Source: Paramesorhizobium deserti
Lineage (GTDB): Bacteria; Pseudomonadota; Alphaproteobacteria; Rhizobiales; Rhizobiaceae
DNA: 64,000 nt
Direction of reading: 5' to 3'
Assembly (NCBI RefSeq): GCF_001558695.1
Contig: NZ_LNTU01000012.1
Coordinates: forward strand, 645,777 to 709,776
Shown: positions 27,961 to 37,004 of the stretch, one piece after another
Position numbering within the stretch: position 1 is the stretch's first letter
How the letters are laid out: every line of letters starts with the position of its first letter
The notes under the pieces: model-generated
The model's database searches: none
Told to the model about the DNA's origin: nothing
The model's input: only the letters and a program-made list of their open reading frames with translations
Program-made: the position numbers and the translations under genes

Positions 27961-29145
27961 TCATTCGGCGTCTCCGGCCGGTTCCCTCACCCGCTTGACA
28001 TGCTCGATCTCGGCGTGGCGGCTGCGATACATCGGCGACTGCAGATAGCGGCCCAATGCGAAGCGCACCAGCACGCCGACGGCGGCGGCCGCCGGAACGG
28101 CGATCAGCATGCCGGTGAAGCCGAGGAAGGAGCCGAAGGCGAAGAGCGCGAACATCAGCCAGACCGGATGCAGGCCGACCGACGAGCCGACGAGCTTGGG
28201 CTGCAATATGTTGCCCTCGATGAACTGGCCGATGAAGAAGACGATGGCGACCGCGCTGACCATGATCCAGTCCGGCCAGAACTGGACCAGCGCCACGCCA
28301 ATCGCCAGCACCAGGCCGACGAGCGAGCCGATATAGGGGATGAAGCTGATGAGACCGGCGAAAAGCCCGATCAGCAGGCCGAAATTCAAGCCCACGATGG
28401 TAAGGCCGACGGCATAGATGGTGCCGAGGATCAGGCAGACGGTGCCCTGCCCGCGGATGAAGCCGGCGATCGCGGCATCCATCTCGCGCGCGATCTGGCG
28501 CACGTCGTGCAGATGATCACGCGGGATCCAGGAATCGATGCGCTCGATCATGCGGTCCCAGTCGAGCAGCATGTAGAAGGCGACCACCGGAGTGACGACG
28601 AAAAGCGCTGCGATATCGATCAGCGCCTTGCCGGAATTCCACAGGGACTGGAAAAGCGTCGAGAGGAAGCCCGCTCCCTGCTGAAGCAGCGTGCTGAGAT
28701 TGTCCTGGATGACGGAGCTGTCGACGCCGATGACCTTCTTCAGCCATGGCGAATCCCGATCGGCGATCAGCGACTGGAGCTGGGTGATATAGCCCGGCAA
28801 CCGGGCGATGAAGTCGGTCAGCTGCGTTGCGAGCACCGGCACGATGATCATCACCGCCAGGACCAGCACGATCAGGAAGAGAACCAGGATCACCACCGTC
28901 GCAGCAAGACGCGACAGGCCGAGCCGCTCCAGGCGGTCGGCGACCGGATCGAGGAAATAGGCCAGCGCCAGCCCCGCCACGAAAGGCAGGAGGATGGAAC
29001 TGAACACCACCAGGAACAGCACGAACACCGCCATGGCGCCGAGCCAGAACACGGCCTGGCGGCGCACATTGGCGGCAAGGGTATTGACCTGCACGTCAAC
29101 GTGAATGTCGCGCTCAGGCCTGGTCTTTACCGGTGTCTTCGCCAT
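27961..29145 (-). CDS. AI-2E family transporter (PerM-like permease)
   Basis: A 394-residue inner-membrane protein of the AI-2E/PerM family with about eight helices. Two or three follow the cytoplasmic start (QAVFWLGAMAVFVLFLVVFS), then a soluble helical stretch (DRDSPWLKKVIGVDSSVIQD) and a cluster of four or five (GLTIVGLNFGLLIGLFAGLI). The family is named for autoinducer export, but most members have unknown substrates. Divergent from purM and upstream of hda. Confidence 0.88.
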   Translation of the reverse strand: MAKTPVKTRPERDIHVDVQVNTLAANVRRQAVFWLGAMAVFVLFLVVFSSILLPFVAGLALAYFLDPVADRLERLGLSRLAATVVILVLFLIVLVLAVMIIVPVLATQLTDFIARLPGYITQLQSLIADRDSPWLKKVIGVDSSVIQDNLSTLLQQGAGFLSTLFQSLWNSGKALIDIAALFVVTPVVAFYMLLDWDRMIERIDSWIPRDHLHDVRQIAREMDAAIAGFIRGQGTVCLILGTIYAVGLTIVGLNFGLLIGLFAGLISFIPYIGSLVGLVLAIGVALVQFWPDWIMVSAVAIVFFIGQFIEGNILQPKLVGSSVGLHPVWLMFALFAFGSFLGFTGMLIAVPAAAAVGVLVRFALGRYLQSPMYRSRHAEIEHVKRVREPAGDAE

Positions 29146-29413
29146 GCTGATAAAGCTACCGTTCGTTTGAGCCTCAATCGGGCCATGTGATGAGATAGGC
29201 TGTTGCCGGAGCCGGGGTCAAGAGTTGTCGCCGTTACATATGGGGTCATGCCGGGCGTTTGTCGCACCGCGCAGGTAAATCAACGGTGCTTTTCTGGCGG
29301 GCGCGGCCATATCGGCCTTGCGGGACGGGCAAACTCGTGCCATTGCGCCCCCGAACAAGTTTTATGCGTTTTCGCATATCCTGCCAGCGGGATGGCGCAC
29401 CGGGAGTTAAACG

Positions 29414-30490
29414 ATGACTGGCCAGAGCAATACCGGCAAGAATGGTTTGACCTATGCTGAGGCGGGCGTCGATATCGACGCCGGAAATCTCCTGGTGGAG
29501 AAGATCAAGCCGCTCGTCCGCTCGACGCGCCGCCCCGGCGCCGATGGCGAGATCGGCGGTTTCGGCGGCCTGTTCGACCTGAAGGCGGCGGGCTTCACCG
29601 ATCCGGTGCTGGTCGCGGCCAATGATGGCGTCGGCACCAAGCTGAAGATAGCCATCGACGCGGGCAAGCACGATACGGTCGGCATCGATCTCGTCGCCAT
29701 GTGCGTCAACGATCTCGTGGTGCAGGGCGCGGAACCCCTCTTCTTCCTCGACTATTTCGCGACGGGCAAGCTCGATCCCGATCAGGGCGCGGCGATCGTC
29801 GCCGGCATCGCCGAGGGCTGCCGGCAGGCAGGCGCGGCGCTGATCGGCGGCGAGACGGCGGAAATGCCGGGCATGTACCGCGATGGCGACTATGACCTCG
29901 CCGGCTTCGCGGTAGGTGCTGCGGAACGCAACCGCCTGCTTCCTGCCGGCGATATCGCGGCTGGAGACGTCATTCTCGGGCTTTCCTCCTCAGGCGTGCA
30001 TTCCAACGGTTTTTCGCTGGTGCGCCGCATCGTCGAACTTTCCGGCCTCGGCTGGGACGCCGATGCTCCGTTTGCGTCCGGCAAGTCACTGGGCGAAGCA
30101 CTGCTGACGCCGACGCGCATCTATGTGAAACTGTTGCTCGCGGCGATCCGCTCCAGTGATGGTATCAAGGCACTGGCGCATATCACGGGCGGTGGCTTCC
30201 CCGACAATATCCCGCGCGTCCTGCCCGCGGGCCTTGCGGCGGAAATCGATCTTTCGACTATCAACGTGCCTGCTGTGTTCTCCTGGCTTGCCAAGACGGG
30301 CGGGGTCGAGCGCGATGAAATGCTGCGCACCTTCAATTGCGGCATCGGCATGATCGTGGTCGCGGCACCGGAAAAGGCGGCGGAAATCGCTGCGATCCTG
30401 TCGTCCGAAGGCGAAACGGTGATGACATTAGGCAAAATGATCCCGCGCGACGGCGCGGGCGTCGTCTATCGCGGCACGCTGGCGCTCTGA
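29414..30490 (+). CDS. purM: Phosphoribosylformylglycinamidine cyclo-ligase (AIR synthetase)
   Basis: Catalyses the ATP-dependent ring closure of FGAM to AIR in purine synthesis. The 358-residue product has the N-terminal [20 protein letters not shown], the core [31 protein letters not shown] and [18 protein letters not shown]. The ATG at 29414 follows CGGGAG. Two bases separate it from purN, which catalyses another step of the same pathway. The 268-bp upstream gap has no recognisable riboswitch. Confidence 0.96.
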   Translation: MTGQSNTGKNGLTYAEAGVDIDAGNLLVEKIKPLVRSTRRPGADGEIGGFGGLFDLKAAGFTDPVLVAANDGVGTKLKIAIDAGKHDTVGIDLVAMCVNDLVVQGAEPLFFLDYFATGKLDPDQGAAIVAGIAEGCRQAGAALIGGETAEMPGMYRDGDYDLAGFAVGAAERNRLLPAGDIAAGDVILGLSSSGVHSNGFSLVRRIVELSGLGWDADAPFASGKSLGEALLTPTRIYVKLLLAAIRSSDGIKALAHITGGGFPDNIPRVLPAGLAAEIDLSTINVPAVFSWLAKTGGVERDEMLRTFNCGIGMIVVAAPEKAAEIAAILSSEGETVMTLGKMIPRDGAGVVYRGTLAL

Positions 30491-30492
30491 TC

Positions 30493-31137
30493 ATGAAAAA
30501 ACGCGTCGCCGTGCTGATATCCGGGCGCGGGTCGAACATGACCGCGCTGATCGAGGCCTGCAAGGACCCGGCCTATCCCGCCGAAATCGTCGCCGTCATC
30601 TCCAACAAGCCGGATGCTGCAGGGCTCGAGGTGGCGCGAAGCCATGGCATCGAGGCTGTCGCCGTGCCGCAGAAGGACTATCCATCCCGCGCCGCGCATG
30701 AGGAGGCGATCAACGCCGCGCTCGCCCGCATCGCGCCCGATGTCATCTGCCTCGCCGGCTATATGCGGCTGATGTCGGCGGAATTCGTCGGGAAATGGGA
30801 GGGGCGCATGATCAATATCCATCCTTCCCTCCTCCCGCTCTTCAAGGGCCTCGACAGCCACGCCCGCGTGCTCGAATCCGGCATGCGCGTCCATGGCTGC
30901 ACGGTGCATTTCGTCACCGCCGAAATGGATGGCGGCCCGATCATCGCGCAAGGCGTGGTGCCGGTGAAGCCGGGCGATACGGAAGACACGCTTTCCGCAC
31001 GGGTGTTGAAAGTGGAGCACAAGCTCTATCCGCTGGCGCTAAAACTGGTGGCCGAGGGCAAAGTGCGGATGGTGAACGGCGGAATCGTCTATTCCGGGCT
31101 CATTGAGGACGACAAGACCTCCTTCGGCGCATTTTAA
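30493..31137 (+). CDS. purN: Phosphoribosylglycinamide formyltransferase (GAR transformylase)
   Basis: Uses 10-formyl-THF to formylate GAR, the third step of purine synthesis. The 214-residue product begins MKKRVAVLISGRGSNMTALI with the phosphate-binding loop. Catalytic segments are INIHPSLLPLFKGLDSH and HFVTAEMDGGPIIAQ (Asn, His and Asp of the active site). It is in one operon with purM. Confidence 0.96.
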   Translation: MKKRVAVLISGRGSNMTALIEACKDPAYPAEIVAVISNKPDAAGLEVARSHGIEAVAVPQKDYPSRAAHEEAINAALARIAPDVICLAGYMRLMSAEFVGKWEGRMINIHPSLLPLFKGLDSHARVLESGMRVHGCTVHFVTAEMDGGPIIAQGVVPVKPGDTEDTLSARVLKVEHKLYPLALKLVAEGKVRMVNGGIVYSGLIEDDKTSFGAF

Positions 31138-31214
31138 AGCATCGGAAAAGCCGAAGCGCCCCGCATGTGCATGCAGAGCGCCCCGGATGCTTGGGAGAGA
31201 AGGCGTGCGGGAGA

Positions 31215-31904
31215 TTATCCGCCGCGCGAGCTACTATCTGCCCACATGATGCCGCGGGCCGTTTCCGTCCACTTGCGCCAGATGAGATAAGGGATCAAGG
31301 TCAGGACCAAGTTTCGGGCCAGCAGGACAACGGTATCCAGGCTTGCGCCGGCTCCAACGCCGATTTCACCATGGCCTCCGGACATCGTCACGCCGACCTG
31401 AATTGCGCTGCTCACCAGCGCGAGAACGCCAAGCGCGACAACGGGCCAGAACGAATCCATGCGCTGCCTTATGGCGACCACGGCGACCGTCCAGCCACAC
31501 AGAAGCGGCAGGAGGAAATTGCAGAAGAAGGCCGTGCCGCTCGCAACTTGCGGAGCCCAGGACGAAGGCACGGAAGGACCGAAGGACGCCAACAGCATGA
31601 GCGCCGCCATGATGCCTGCGGCGAACGCCAGGCATGATCCGAGAACCAGCGTCGCCCAAGGCGCCCGGACGTTCCAGGAGCGCAGGCGAGGCTGATCGAT
31701 CATGGCTTGCGCCAGGTCATCAATGCGCCCGATGCGGTTCAGGGCTACCGCCTCGGCTTTCGGCCTGGCATATCCCTCCTGCTCGAGATCGGTGCGCAGA
31801 TCCTCGAAGTGCTGCGAAAGCTCCAGAATATAACGCCGCACATGATGAGGGGCGACGCCGGCGCGCAGCAGGCGCTCCCTGAGGGGTTCAAACGGCTTCG
31901 GCAT
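31215..31904 (-). CDS. HAAS-domain membrane protein, PadR partner
   Basis: A 229-residue protein with an N-terminal helical HAAS-like segment (RLLRAGVAPHHVRRYILELS, ARPKAEAVALNRIG) and then about four membrane helices (ATLVLGSCLAFAAGIMAALM and others). HAAS domains link PadR-family repressors to membrane or permease proteins (family knowledge). The ATG at 31904 has GGAGG five bases before it, and it overlaps the 3' end of the padR gene by 17 bases, so the two are made together. Function inferred from the pair, not proven. Confidence 0.75.
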   Translation of the reverse strand: MPKPFEPLRERLLRAGVAPHHVRRYILELSQHFEDLRTDLEQEGYARPKAEAVALNRIGRIDDLAQAMIDQPRLRSWNVRAPWATLVLGSCLAFAAGIMAALMLLASFGPSVPSSWAPQVASGTAFFCNFLLPLLCGWTVAVVAIRQRMDSFWPVVALGVLALVSSAIQVGVTMSGGHGEIGVGAGASLDTVVLLARNLVLTLIPYLIWRKWTETARGIMWADSSSRGG

Positions 31905-32241
31905 GTTGTCCTCCAACGATGACGGTTTGGATGGCCTTGGTCAGCCTGGCCCAGTTCGATGTGAGATCCGACAGACGGCGCTGCCCTTCCGGGGTGATCG
32001 AGTAATAGATGCGGCGGCGGCCGTTCACGGTCTGACGCCGCGACTTCAACGCCCCGTCGCGTTCAAGCGCGTGCAGGACCGGATAGATCACACCTTCTCC
32101 AAGCAGGATGGCCTCCTCGGTCTGGAGGCGGATCGCCTGGACGACTTCATAGCCGTACATTTCCTGCTTCGCGATAAGTTTCAGAATCAGGAGTTCCGGA
32201 ACGCCGTTCATGAAATTCGGGTTGGTTTTGGGACTTGCCAT
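31888..32241 (-). CDS. PadR-family transcriptional repressor
   Basis: A 117-residue winged-helix regulator: LLILKLIAKQEMYGYEVVQA, GEGVIYPVLHALERDGALKS and RRRIYYSITPEGQRRLSDLT are standard PadR segments. It belongs to the short PadR-s2 type, with a C-terminal dimer helix. A palindrome with two direct repeats lies 21-68 bp upstream (32262-32309) and is the likely autoregulatory operator. It is translationally coupled to the HAAS membrane protein. What it senses is unknown. Confidence 0.9.
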   Translation of the reverse strand: MASPKTNPNFMNGVPELLILKLIAKQEMYGYEVVQAIRLQTEEAILLGEGVIYPVLHALERDGALKSRRQTVNGRRRIYYSITPEGQRRLSDLTSNWARLTKAIQTVIVGGQHAEAV

Positions 32242-32261
32242 GCATGTTCACCTCATGGTTT

Positions 32262-32309
32262 TGCATACCTTTCAGTTCAAGGTATATACCATTTAGTTCT
32301 AGGTATGCA
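32262..32309 (-). promoter_or_regulatory. Probable PadR operator
   Basis: TGCATACCT (32262-32270) and AGGTATGCA (32301-32309) are perfect inverted arms around the central palindrome GGTATATACC (32281-32290). The same stretch holds direct repeats TTCAGTTCAAGGTAT and TTTAGTTCTAGGTAT, 21 bp apart, which is two helical turns. The position just before padR supports autoregulation. Confidence 0.75.
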
Positions 32310-32445
32310 AGCCCTATCCCTTTACCACACCGCCGGCATCGCACCCGCCTATCTCTCGCAGATCGAGACGGTAAGGCGGGAGGGTGCACTCGAGACGATG
32401 CGGAAGATTGCGCTGAACATCACTCTCGACGATCTGGTGGGCTAA
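32305..32445 (+). pseudogene. Fragment of an XRE-type helix-turn-helix regulator
   Basis: Forty-six codons encode GIAPAYLSQIETVRREGALE followed by TMRKIALNITLDDLVG, the second half of an XRE HTH domain (recognition helix onward) and its normal C-terminus. The first helices are missing. The remnant starts with an ATG inside the PadR operator arm, so the upstream part was probably replaced by the padR region. No functional DNA-binding domain can form. Confidence 0.7.
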
Positions 32446-32509
32446 TTCTTAGCGCAGCCAATTTTGACCTGCATTCTGAACTGCTGCGATAGGGGAAAGG
32501 TAGAGGAAT

Positions 32510-32641
32510 GGATCCCAGTGACAAGCACCGGGATGACGGGTGGAGGTGCTTTACCTAACGACAACGACCTCTCCTGCGGAAAGGTTGGAGATTAGCTGAG
32601 CAGCCAACCATTCCGTCATCCCAGTGCTTGTCACTGGATCC
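32510..32641. repeat. Palindromic intergenic repeat, family D
   Basis: Left arm GGATCCCAGTGACAAGCACC (continuing GGGATGACGG); right arm CCGTCATCCCAGTGCTTGTC (continuing ACTGGATCC). The arms match with two differences. The interior of about 70 bp has no coding frame. It occupies most of the 253-bp gap before the molybdopterin oxidoreductase. Confidence 0.8.
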
Positions 32642-32698
32642 TGTCTGTACGGTCCCATCTGCCACTGGGGGAACAAGCGATCACCGCTTCAGCAGACC

Positions 32699-34804
32699 CT
32701 ACCTCGCCCTTCTCACCCAGACCTTGATGTCGTGAAACGCCGTGCCGCCATAGGGGGCGGCGGCGTCTGCGCCGGTGAGGATATTGATGCCCTCGCCGCG
32801 CTCGAAGGCTGAGTTCGGGAATATGCCTTCGGAAATCACCACGCCCCGACGCTGGCTGTCCTGCATCTTGGCATACAGCACCAGCTCGCCGCGCTGGTTG
32901 CCGATTTCCACCCGATCGCCATCGGCGATGCCCAACGACGCCGCATCGTCCGGATGAATCAGCAACTCCGGGCGTATGTTCTTGGCGCGCGAGGTCGGCG
33001 TTTCGGTGAAGGTCGAATTCAGGAAATTATGCGCGGGCGATGTGGCGAGCCGGAAGGGATGCTCCGCATCCGCCACCTCGATCGCCTGCCAGTAATCGGG
33101 GAATTCCGGCAGATCGGCGTAAGGCCCCTGCGGGCCCATGGAGCGCGGCGGCTTGTTGGGCGACGGGCTGCCGGTCCAGTCCGGCTTGAAGCGGAACTTG
33201 CGGTCCGGCCAGTTGAAGCCGTTGAGATAATGCGCCCGGTCGAAATCCGGCTGCACGTCGAGCCAGCGGCGCTCCTTCAATTCATCGAAGCCCGGCAGAC
33301 CGCTCACGCGCAGCATGTTGTCGATCAGCGTCCGCTCATCGAGGCCGAAGCCTGGCATATGGCCGACGCCGAGGCGGTTCGCCAGCTCGTTGAGCACGAA
33401 GAGATTGGGCCGTGCCTCGCCCGGCGCGTCGACGACCTTCGGTCCCAGCACGATGTGCTGCTGGCCGCCGCCGCGATAGATATCGTCATGCTCCAGGAAC
33501 ATGGTGGCCGGCAGCACCACATCGGCGAGCTTGGCCGTGTCGGTCATGAACTGCTCATGGACAACCATGAACAGATCCTCGCGCAGCATGCCCTTGCGGA
33601 TAAGGCGCTGTTCCGGTGCGACATTGGCCGGATTGGTGTTCTGGATCAGCATGGCCGTGACAGGCGGCCCACCGTTCAACGCTTCCTTGTCACCGGTCAG
33701 CACGCGGCCAATCTTTGACTGGTCGAGATAGCGGATATCAGGATCCTTGAACGCCTTGCCCTCGATCTCCGACTTGTCCATGCGGAAAATGCCGGCATTG
33801 GAGTGAAAAGCGCCGCCGCCCTCATGCAGCCATGCACCGGTGACGGCGGGGATGCAGGATGCGGCGTGCATATTGACCGCGCCGTTGCGCTGGCGCGTGA
33901 AGCCATAGCCCAGCCGGAAGAAGGTCCGCTTCGTCGTGCCAACCAGACGGGCGAAAGCCTCGATCTCCTCCACCGGCAAACCCGTGATGGCGGAGGCCCA
34001 TTCCGGCGTGCGGGTCTGCAGGTGGCGCTCCAGCCCCTTCGGATCGTCGGTATGGGCGTTGAGATAGTCCCAATCAGCCATTCCATCGCGGAAGAGCACA
34101 TGCATGACGGCGCAGGCGAACGCGCCATCCGTGCCGGGCTTCAGCACGATCCCCATATCCGCCTGGCGGACGGTGGCATTCTCATAGACATCGATGGCGA
34201 CGATCTTCGCGCCCCGTTCTTTCCGCGCCTTGACCGCATGGGTCATGACATTGACCTGCGTGGTCGCCGCGTTCGTGCCCCAGATCACCACGCAATCGGC
34301 CTTCGCCATCTCGCGCGGGTCAACGCCGGTCAGGCTGCCCGTACCGGCGAAGAAGCCGGTCCAGGCGAGATTGGTGCAGAAACTGTCGAACTGGTTCGAA
34401 TATTTCTTGGCATGGCGCAGGCGATGGATCGAATCACGCTGCACCAGCCCCATCGTCCCGGCATAATAATTTGGCCAAATGCTCTCTGAGCCGAACTCGG
34501 CCTCGGCCTTCAGGAAGCGCTCGGCGACGAGATCGAGCGCGGCTTCCCAGGACGCTTCCTTCCATGCCCCCTCGCCCTTGCCGCCCGCGCGGATCAACGG
34601 CTTCAGCAGGCGGTCTGGATGGTGGATGCGCTCGGCATAGCGCGCTACCTTGGCGCAGATGACGCCGTCGGTATAGCTGTTGTCCTTCGCGCCGCGCACG
34701 CGGCCGATGGTATGGGAATCCAACACCTCCACGTCGAGCGCGCATGTGGAGGGGCAATCGTGCGGGCAAGCGGAATGCCCGATATGCAGGACGTGCTTGT
34801 TCAT
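32699..34804 (-). CDS. Molybdopterin oxidoreductase with [4Fe-4S] cluster
   Basis: A 701-residue enzyme of the DMSO reductase superfamily (formate dehydrogenase/BisC-like anaerobic dehydrogenases). The N-terminal cluster motif is C13-x3-C17-x3-C21 with C50 (ACPHDCPSTC, DGVICAKVARY). Molybdopterin-binding segments VIWGTNAATTQVNVMTHAVK and RLGYGFTRQRNGAVNMHAAS follow, and the C-terminal cofactor domain is RLATSPAHNFLNSTFTE to IADGDRVEIGNQRGELVLYA. No twin-arginine signal, so cytoplasmic. No partner subunit is adjacent and the substrate is unknown. MoaD/MoaE at 43.8 kb make the cofactor. Confidence 0.9.
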   Translation of the reverse strand: MNKHVLHIGHSACPHDCPSTCALDVEVLDSHTIGRVRGAKDNSYTDGVICAKVARYAERIHHPDRLLKPLIRAGGKGEGAWKEASWEAALDLVAERFLKAEAEFGSESIWPNYYAGTMGLVQRDSIHRLRHAKKYSNQFDSFCTNLAWTGFFAGTGSLTGVDPREMAKADCVVIWGTNAATTQVNVMTHAVKARKERGAKIVAIDVYENATVRQADMGIVLKPGTDGAFACAVMHVLFRDGMADWDYLNAHTDDPKGLERHLQTRTPEWASAITGLPVEEIEAFARLVGTTKRTFFRLGYGFTRQRNGAVNMHAASCIPAVTGAWLHEGGGAFHSNAGIFRMDKSEIEGKAFKDPDIRYLDQSKIGRVLTGDKEALNGGPPVTAMLIQNTNPANVAPEQRLIRKGMLREDLFMVVHEQFMTDTAKLADVVLPATMFLEHDDIYRGGGQQHIVLGPKVVDAPGEARPNLFVLNELANRLGVGHMPGFGLDERTLIDNMLRVSGLPGFDELKERRWLDVQPDFDRAHYLNGFNWPDRKFRFKPDWTGSPSPNKPPRSMGPQGPYADLPEFPDYWQAIEVADAEHPFRLATSPAHNFLNSTFTETPTSRAKNIRPELLIHPDDAASLGIADGDRVEIGNQRGELVLYAKMQDSQRRGVVISEGIFPNSAFERGEGINILTGADAAAPYGGTAFHDIKVWVRRAR

Positions 34805-34957
34805 GGCCTATCCTTAGCGCAACACCAGCTCACTTCAAAACGATTCTAAGCAGGTTTTTAGAGCGCCTCTGTGTTTAACAGAAGCAGCGCTTCTATGCTG
34901 CAGCGACAAGCATCGAGGTGATGGCGACCTTGGCGATGGGGTCAAAACATCGCAATT

Positions 34958-35084
34958 CCGTCATCCTCGGACTTCGACCCGAATATCCATTCCGGACCAT
35001 CGAAACCACATCCATCGTCTGGTATGCGGAGCGGTGCATCGCCGTTCCGGAATGGATCATCGGATCAGGTCCGATGATGACGTC
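34958..35084. repeat. Palindromic intergenic repeat, family A copy 2
   Basis: Read on the minus strand it parallels 2028-2154: GATCCATTCCGGAACGGCGA, then GATGGATG, then GGAATGGAT. The ends are inverted (GTCATCCTCGGACTTCGACC on the left, GATCAGGTCCGATGATGACG on the right). It lies in the 336-bp gap between the Mo enzyme and the second DMT gene. The rest of the gap holds only a short palindrome (AGAAGCAGCGCTTCT) and no gene. Confidence 0.75.
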
Positions 35085-35140
35085 AGTGGGTTCATGCCTG
35101 TCTCCCCACCGCATGGGCTATGCGCTTCAATATCCTGGGA

Positions 35141-35986
35141 TCAGCTTAGCCGGATGATGATCACCCCAATGACGATCAGGACCGCCGCGACGACGCGCCT
35201 GAGCCCGACACGTTCCTTCAGGAAGATCGCCGAAATCAGGATCGCGAACAGGATCGAGGTCTCGCGCAGCGCCGCGACGACCGCGACAGGCGCCATGGTC
35301 ATCGCCCAGAGCGCCAGGCCGTAGGAGCCGAGCGTTCCCACGCCGCCAATCAGCGCCAGATGCAGGCGGCCCCGCAAATGCGGCCATATCCGCTCGCGAT
35401 GCATGGCAAGGGTCCAGAGGACCAGGGGAATCGCATTGAGCAGGAAAACCCACATCGTATAGGCGGCGGGCGCGCCGGATTTGCGCACGCCGATGCCATC
35501 CACCAGCGTATAGGCTGCGATGAAGACCGCATTGATGAGGGCGAGCGCGGTGGTGCGGCCATTGCCGATGACAGCCCGCCGCCGCGCCTCGAAGGCAAGG
35601 GCCAGCACGCCGCATGAGATCAAGCCGATGCCGATCCAGCGCGGCAGCGGCAGCACCTCGCCGATCAGGGGGCCGCTCGCAAGTGCCACCAGAAGCGGCG
35701 GCGTGCCGCGCATGATTGGATAGGCTTGGCTCATGTCGCCGCCCTCATAGGCCGCGGCCACCAGGCAGAGATATATCACCTGCAGCACCATCGATATGGC
35801 GAGGAACGGCCAGCTCGACCGGTCAGGCGCGGGCAGGAAAGGCAGAACGAGCGCGGCGATCAGCCCGGCTGCGCCGACAACGATGACGGCGTTGAGAAAC
35901 TTGTCGCCATTCGATTTGACGACGGCGTTCCAGCTCGCATGGAGAAAAGCGCCCAGAAGGACGATGAGGACAACCGTGCCGGACAT
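35141..35986 (-). CDS. DMT superfamily (EamA) transporter
   Basis: A 281-residue membrane protein of about ten helices in two EamA halves (VVLIVLLGAFLHASWNAVVK; MAPVAVVAALRETSILFAIL; VVAAVLIVIGVIIIRL). Probable exporter of a small metabolite. The open frame extends 16 codons upstream to 36034, but the start at 35986 (MSGTVVLIVLLG) sits at the first helix. It is divergent from rlmJ with 89 bp between. It is not closely similar to the DMT protein at 1.1-2.0 kb. Confidence 0.83.
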   Translation of the reverse strand: MSGTVVLIVLLGAFLHASWNAVVKSNGDKFLNAVIVVGAAGLIAALVLPFLPAPDRSSWPFLAISMVLQVIYLCLVAAAYEGGDMSQAYPIMRGTPPLLVALASGPLIGEVLPLPRWIGIGLISCGVLALAFEARRRAVIGNGRTTALALINAVFIAAYTLVDGIGVRKSGAPAAYTMWVFLLNAIPLVLWTLAMHRERIWPHLRGRLHLALIGGVGTLGSYGLALWAMTMAPVAVVAALRETSILFAILISAIFLKERVGLRRVVAAVLIVIGVIIIRLS

Positions 35987-36075
35987 GTGGACCGCGTCAC
36001 CAGAATCAGGAAGGGCTGCAAAAGCGGAACGCAATCTATGGCATATCCGCTCGATGCCGGATAGAAGCGTCGGCC

Positions 36076-36948
36076 ATGAACTATCGCCACGCCTATCATG
36101 CCGGGAATTTCGCCGATGTCTTCAAGCACGTCGTGCTCACACGCATCGTCGAATATCTCAAGCGCAAGGAACAGGCCTTCCGGGTGATCGACACCCATGC
36201 CGGCATAGGCCGCTACGACCTCGCGGGTACGGAAGCCGGCAAGACCGCCGAATGGCGTCAGGGCATCGCCCGGCTTGTCGAGGCGGCTTCCACCGGCGCC
36301 ATTCCGCCGGATGCGGGCGCGCTGCTCGCTCCCTATCTCGACGTCATCCGCGCGGAAAATCCCGGTGACGGTCTCGATACCTATCCCGGCTCGCCGCTCC
36401 TGGCGCGCAGCCTGATGCGCAAGCAGGACCGGCTTTCGGCGATCGAACTGCATCCCGACGATGCGCGCGTGCTTTCCGAGCTCTTCGCCGGCGACCATCA
36501 GGTACGCGTCATCCATCTCGACGGCTGGCTGGCGCTCGGCGCGCATCTGCCGCCGAAGGAAAAACGTGGCCTCGTCCTCGTCGACCCGCCCTTCGAGAAA
36601 GCCGGCGAGTTCGACCGGCTGGTCGATGGTCTGACCAGGGCGCACAAGCGTTTCTCCGGCGGAACCTATGCGCTGTGGTATCCGGTCAAAGACCGCCAGG
36701 AGGTGAAACGCTTCGTTGGGCGGCTCCACGAAACGGGCATTGCGAAGATATTGCGGCTGGAGCTGGCGATTCGGCCGCCCTCCCCTGAACCCCGGCTTGA
36801 CGGCAGCGGCATGATCATCGTCAACCCGCCCTATACGCTGGAAGACGAGATGAAACTGTTGCTTCCCTGCCTCACAGAGCTGCTTGCCGAGGCAAAGGGC
36901 GCCTCGTTCACGATAGAGTGGGTTCGCGGAGAGCATGTTGCGACTTGA
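36076..36948 (+). CDS. rlmJ: 23S rRNA (adenine-2030-N6)-methyltransferase RlmJ
   Basis: Methylates A2030 of 23S rRNA using SAM. The 290-residue product begins with the RlmJ hallmark MNYRHAYHAGNFADVFKHVV. The SAM-binding motif is VIDTHAGIGRYDLAG and the catalytic DPPY-like motif is VLVDPPFEKAGEFDRL. Length and order match the family. Single gene followed by a secreted hypothetical. Confidence 0.95.
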   Translation: MNYRHAYHAGNFADVFKHVVLTRIVEYLKRKEQAFRVIDTHAGIGRYDLAGTEAGKTAEWRQGIARLVEAASTGAIPPDAGALLAPYLDVIRAENPGDGLDTYPGSPLLARSLMRKQDRLSAIELHPDDARVLSELFAGDHQVRVIHLDGWLALGAHLPPKEKRGLVLVDPPFEKAGEFDRLVDGLTRAHKRFSGGTYALWYPVKDRQEVKRFVGRLHETGIAKILRLELAIRPPSPEPRLDGSGMIIVNPPYTLEDEMKLLLPCLTELLAEAKGASFTIEWVRGEHVAT

Positions 36949-37004
36949 CCGGAGCCGGTCTCTGGCCGACATTGCGCTTATATTTACGGGATAGGATTTA
37001 TACA

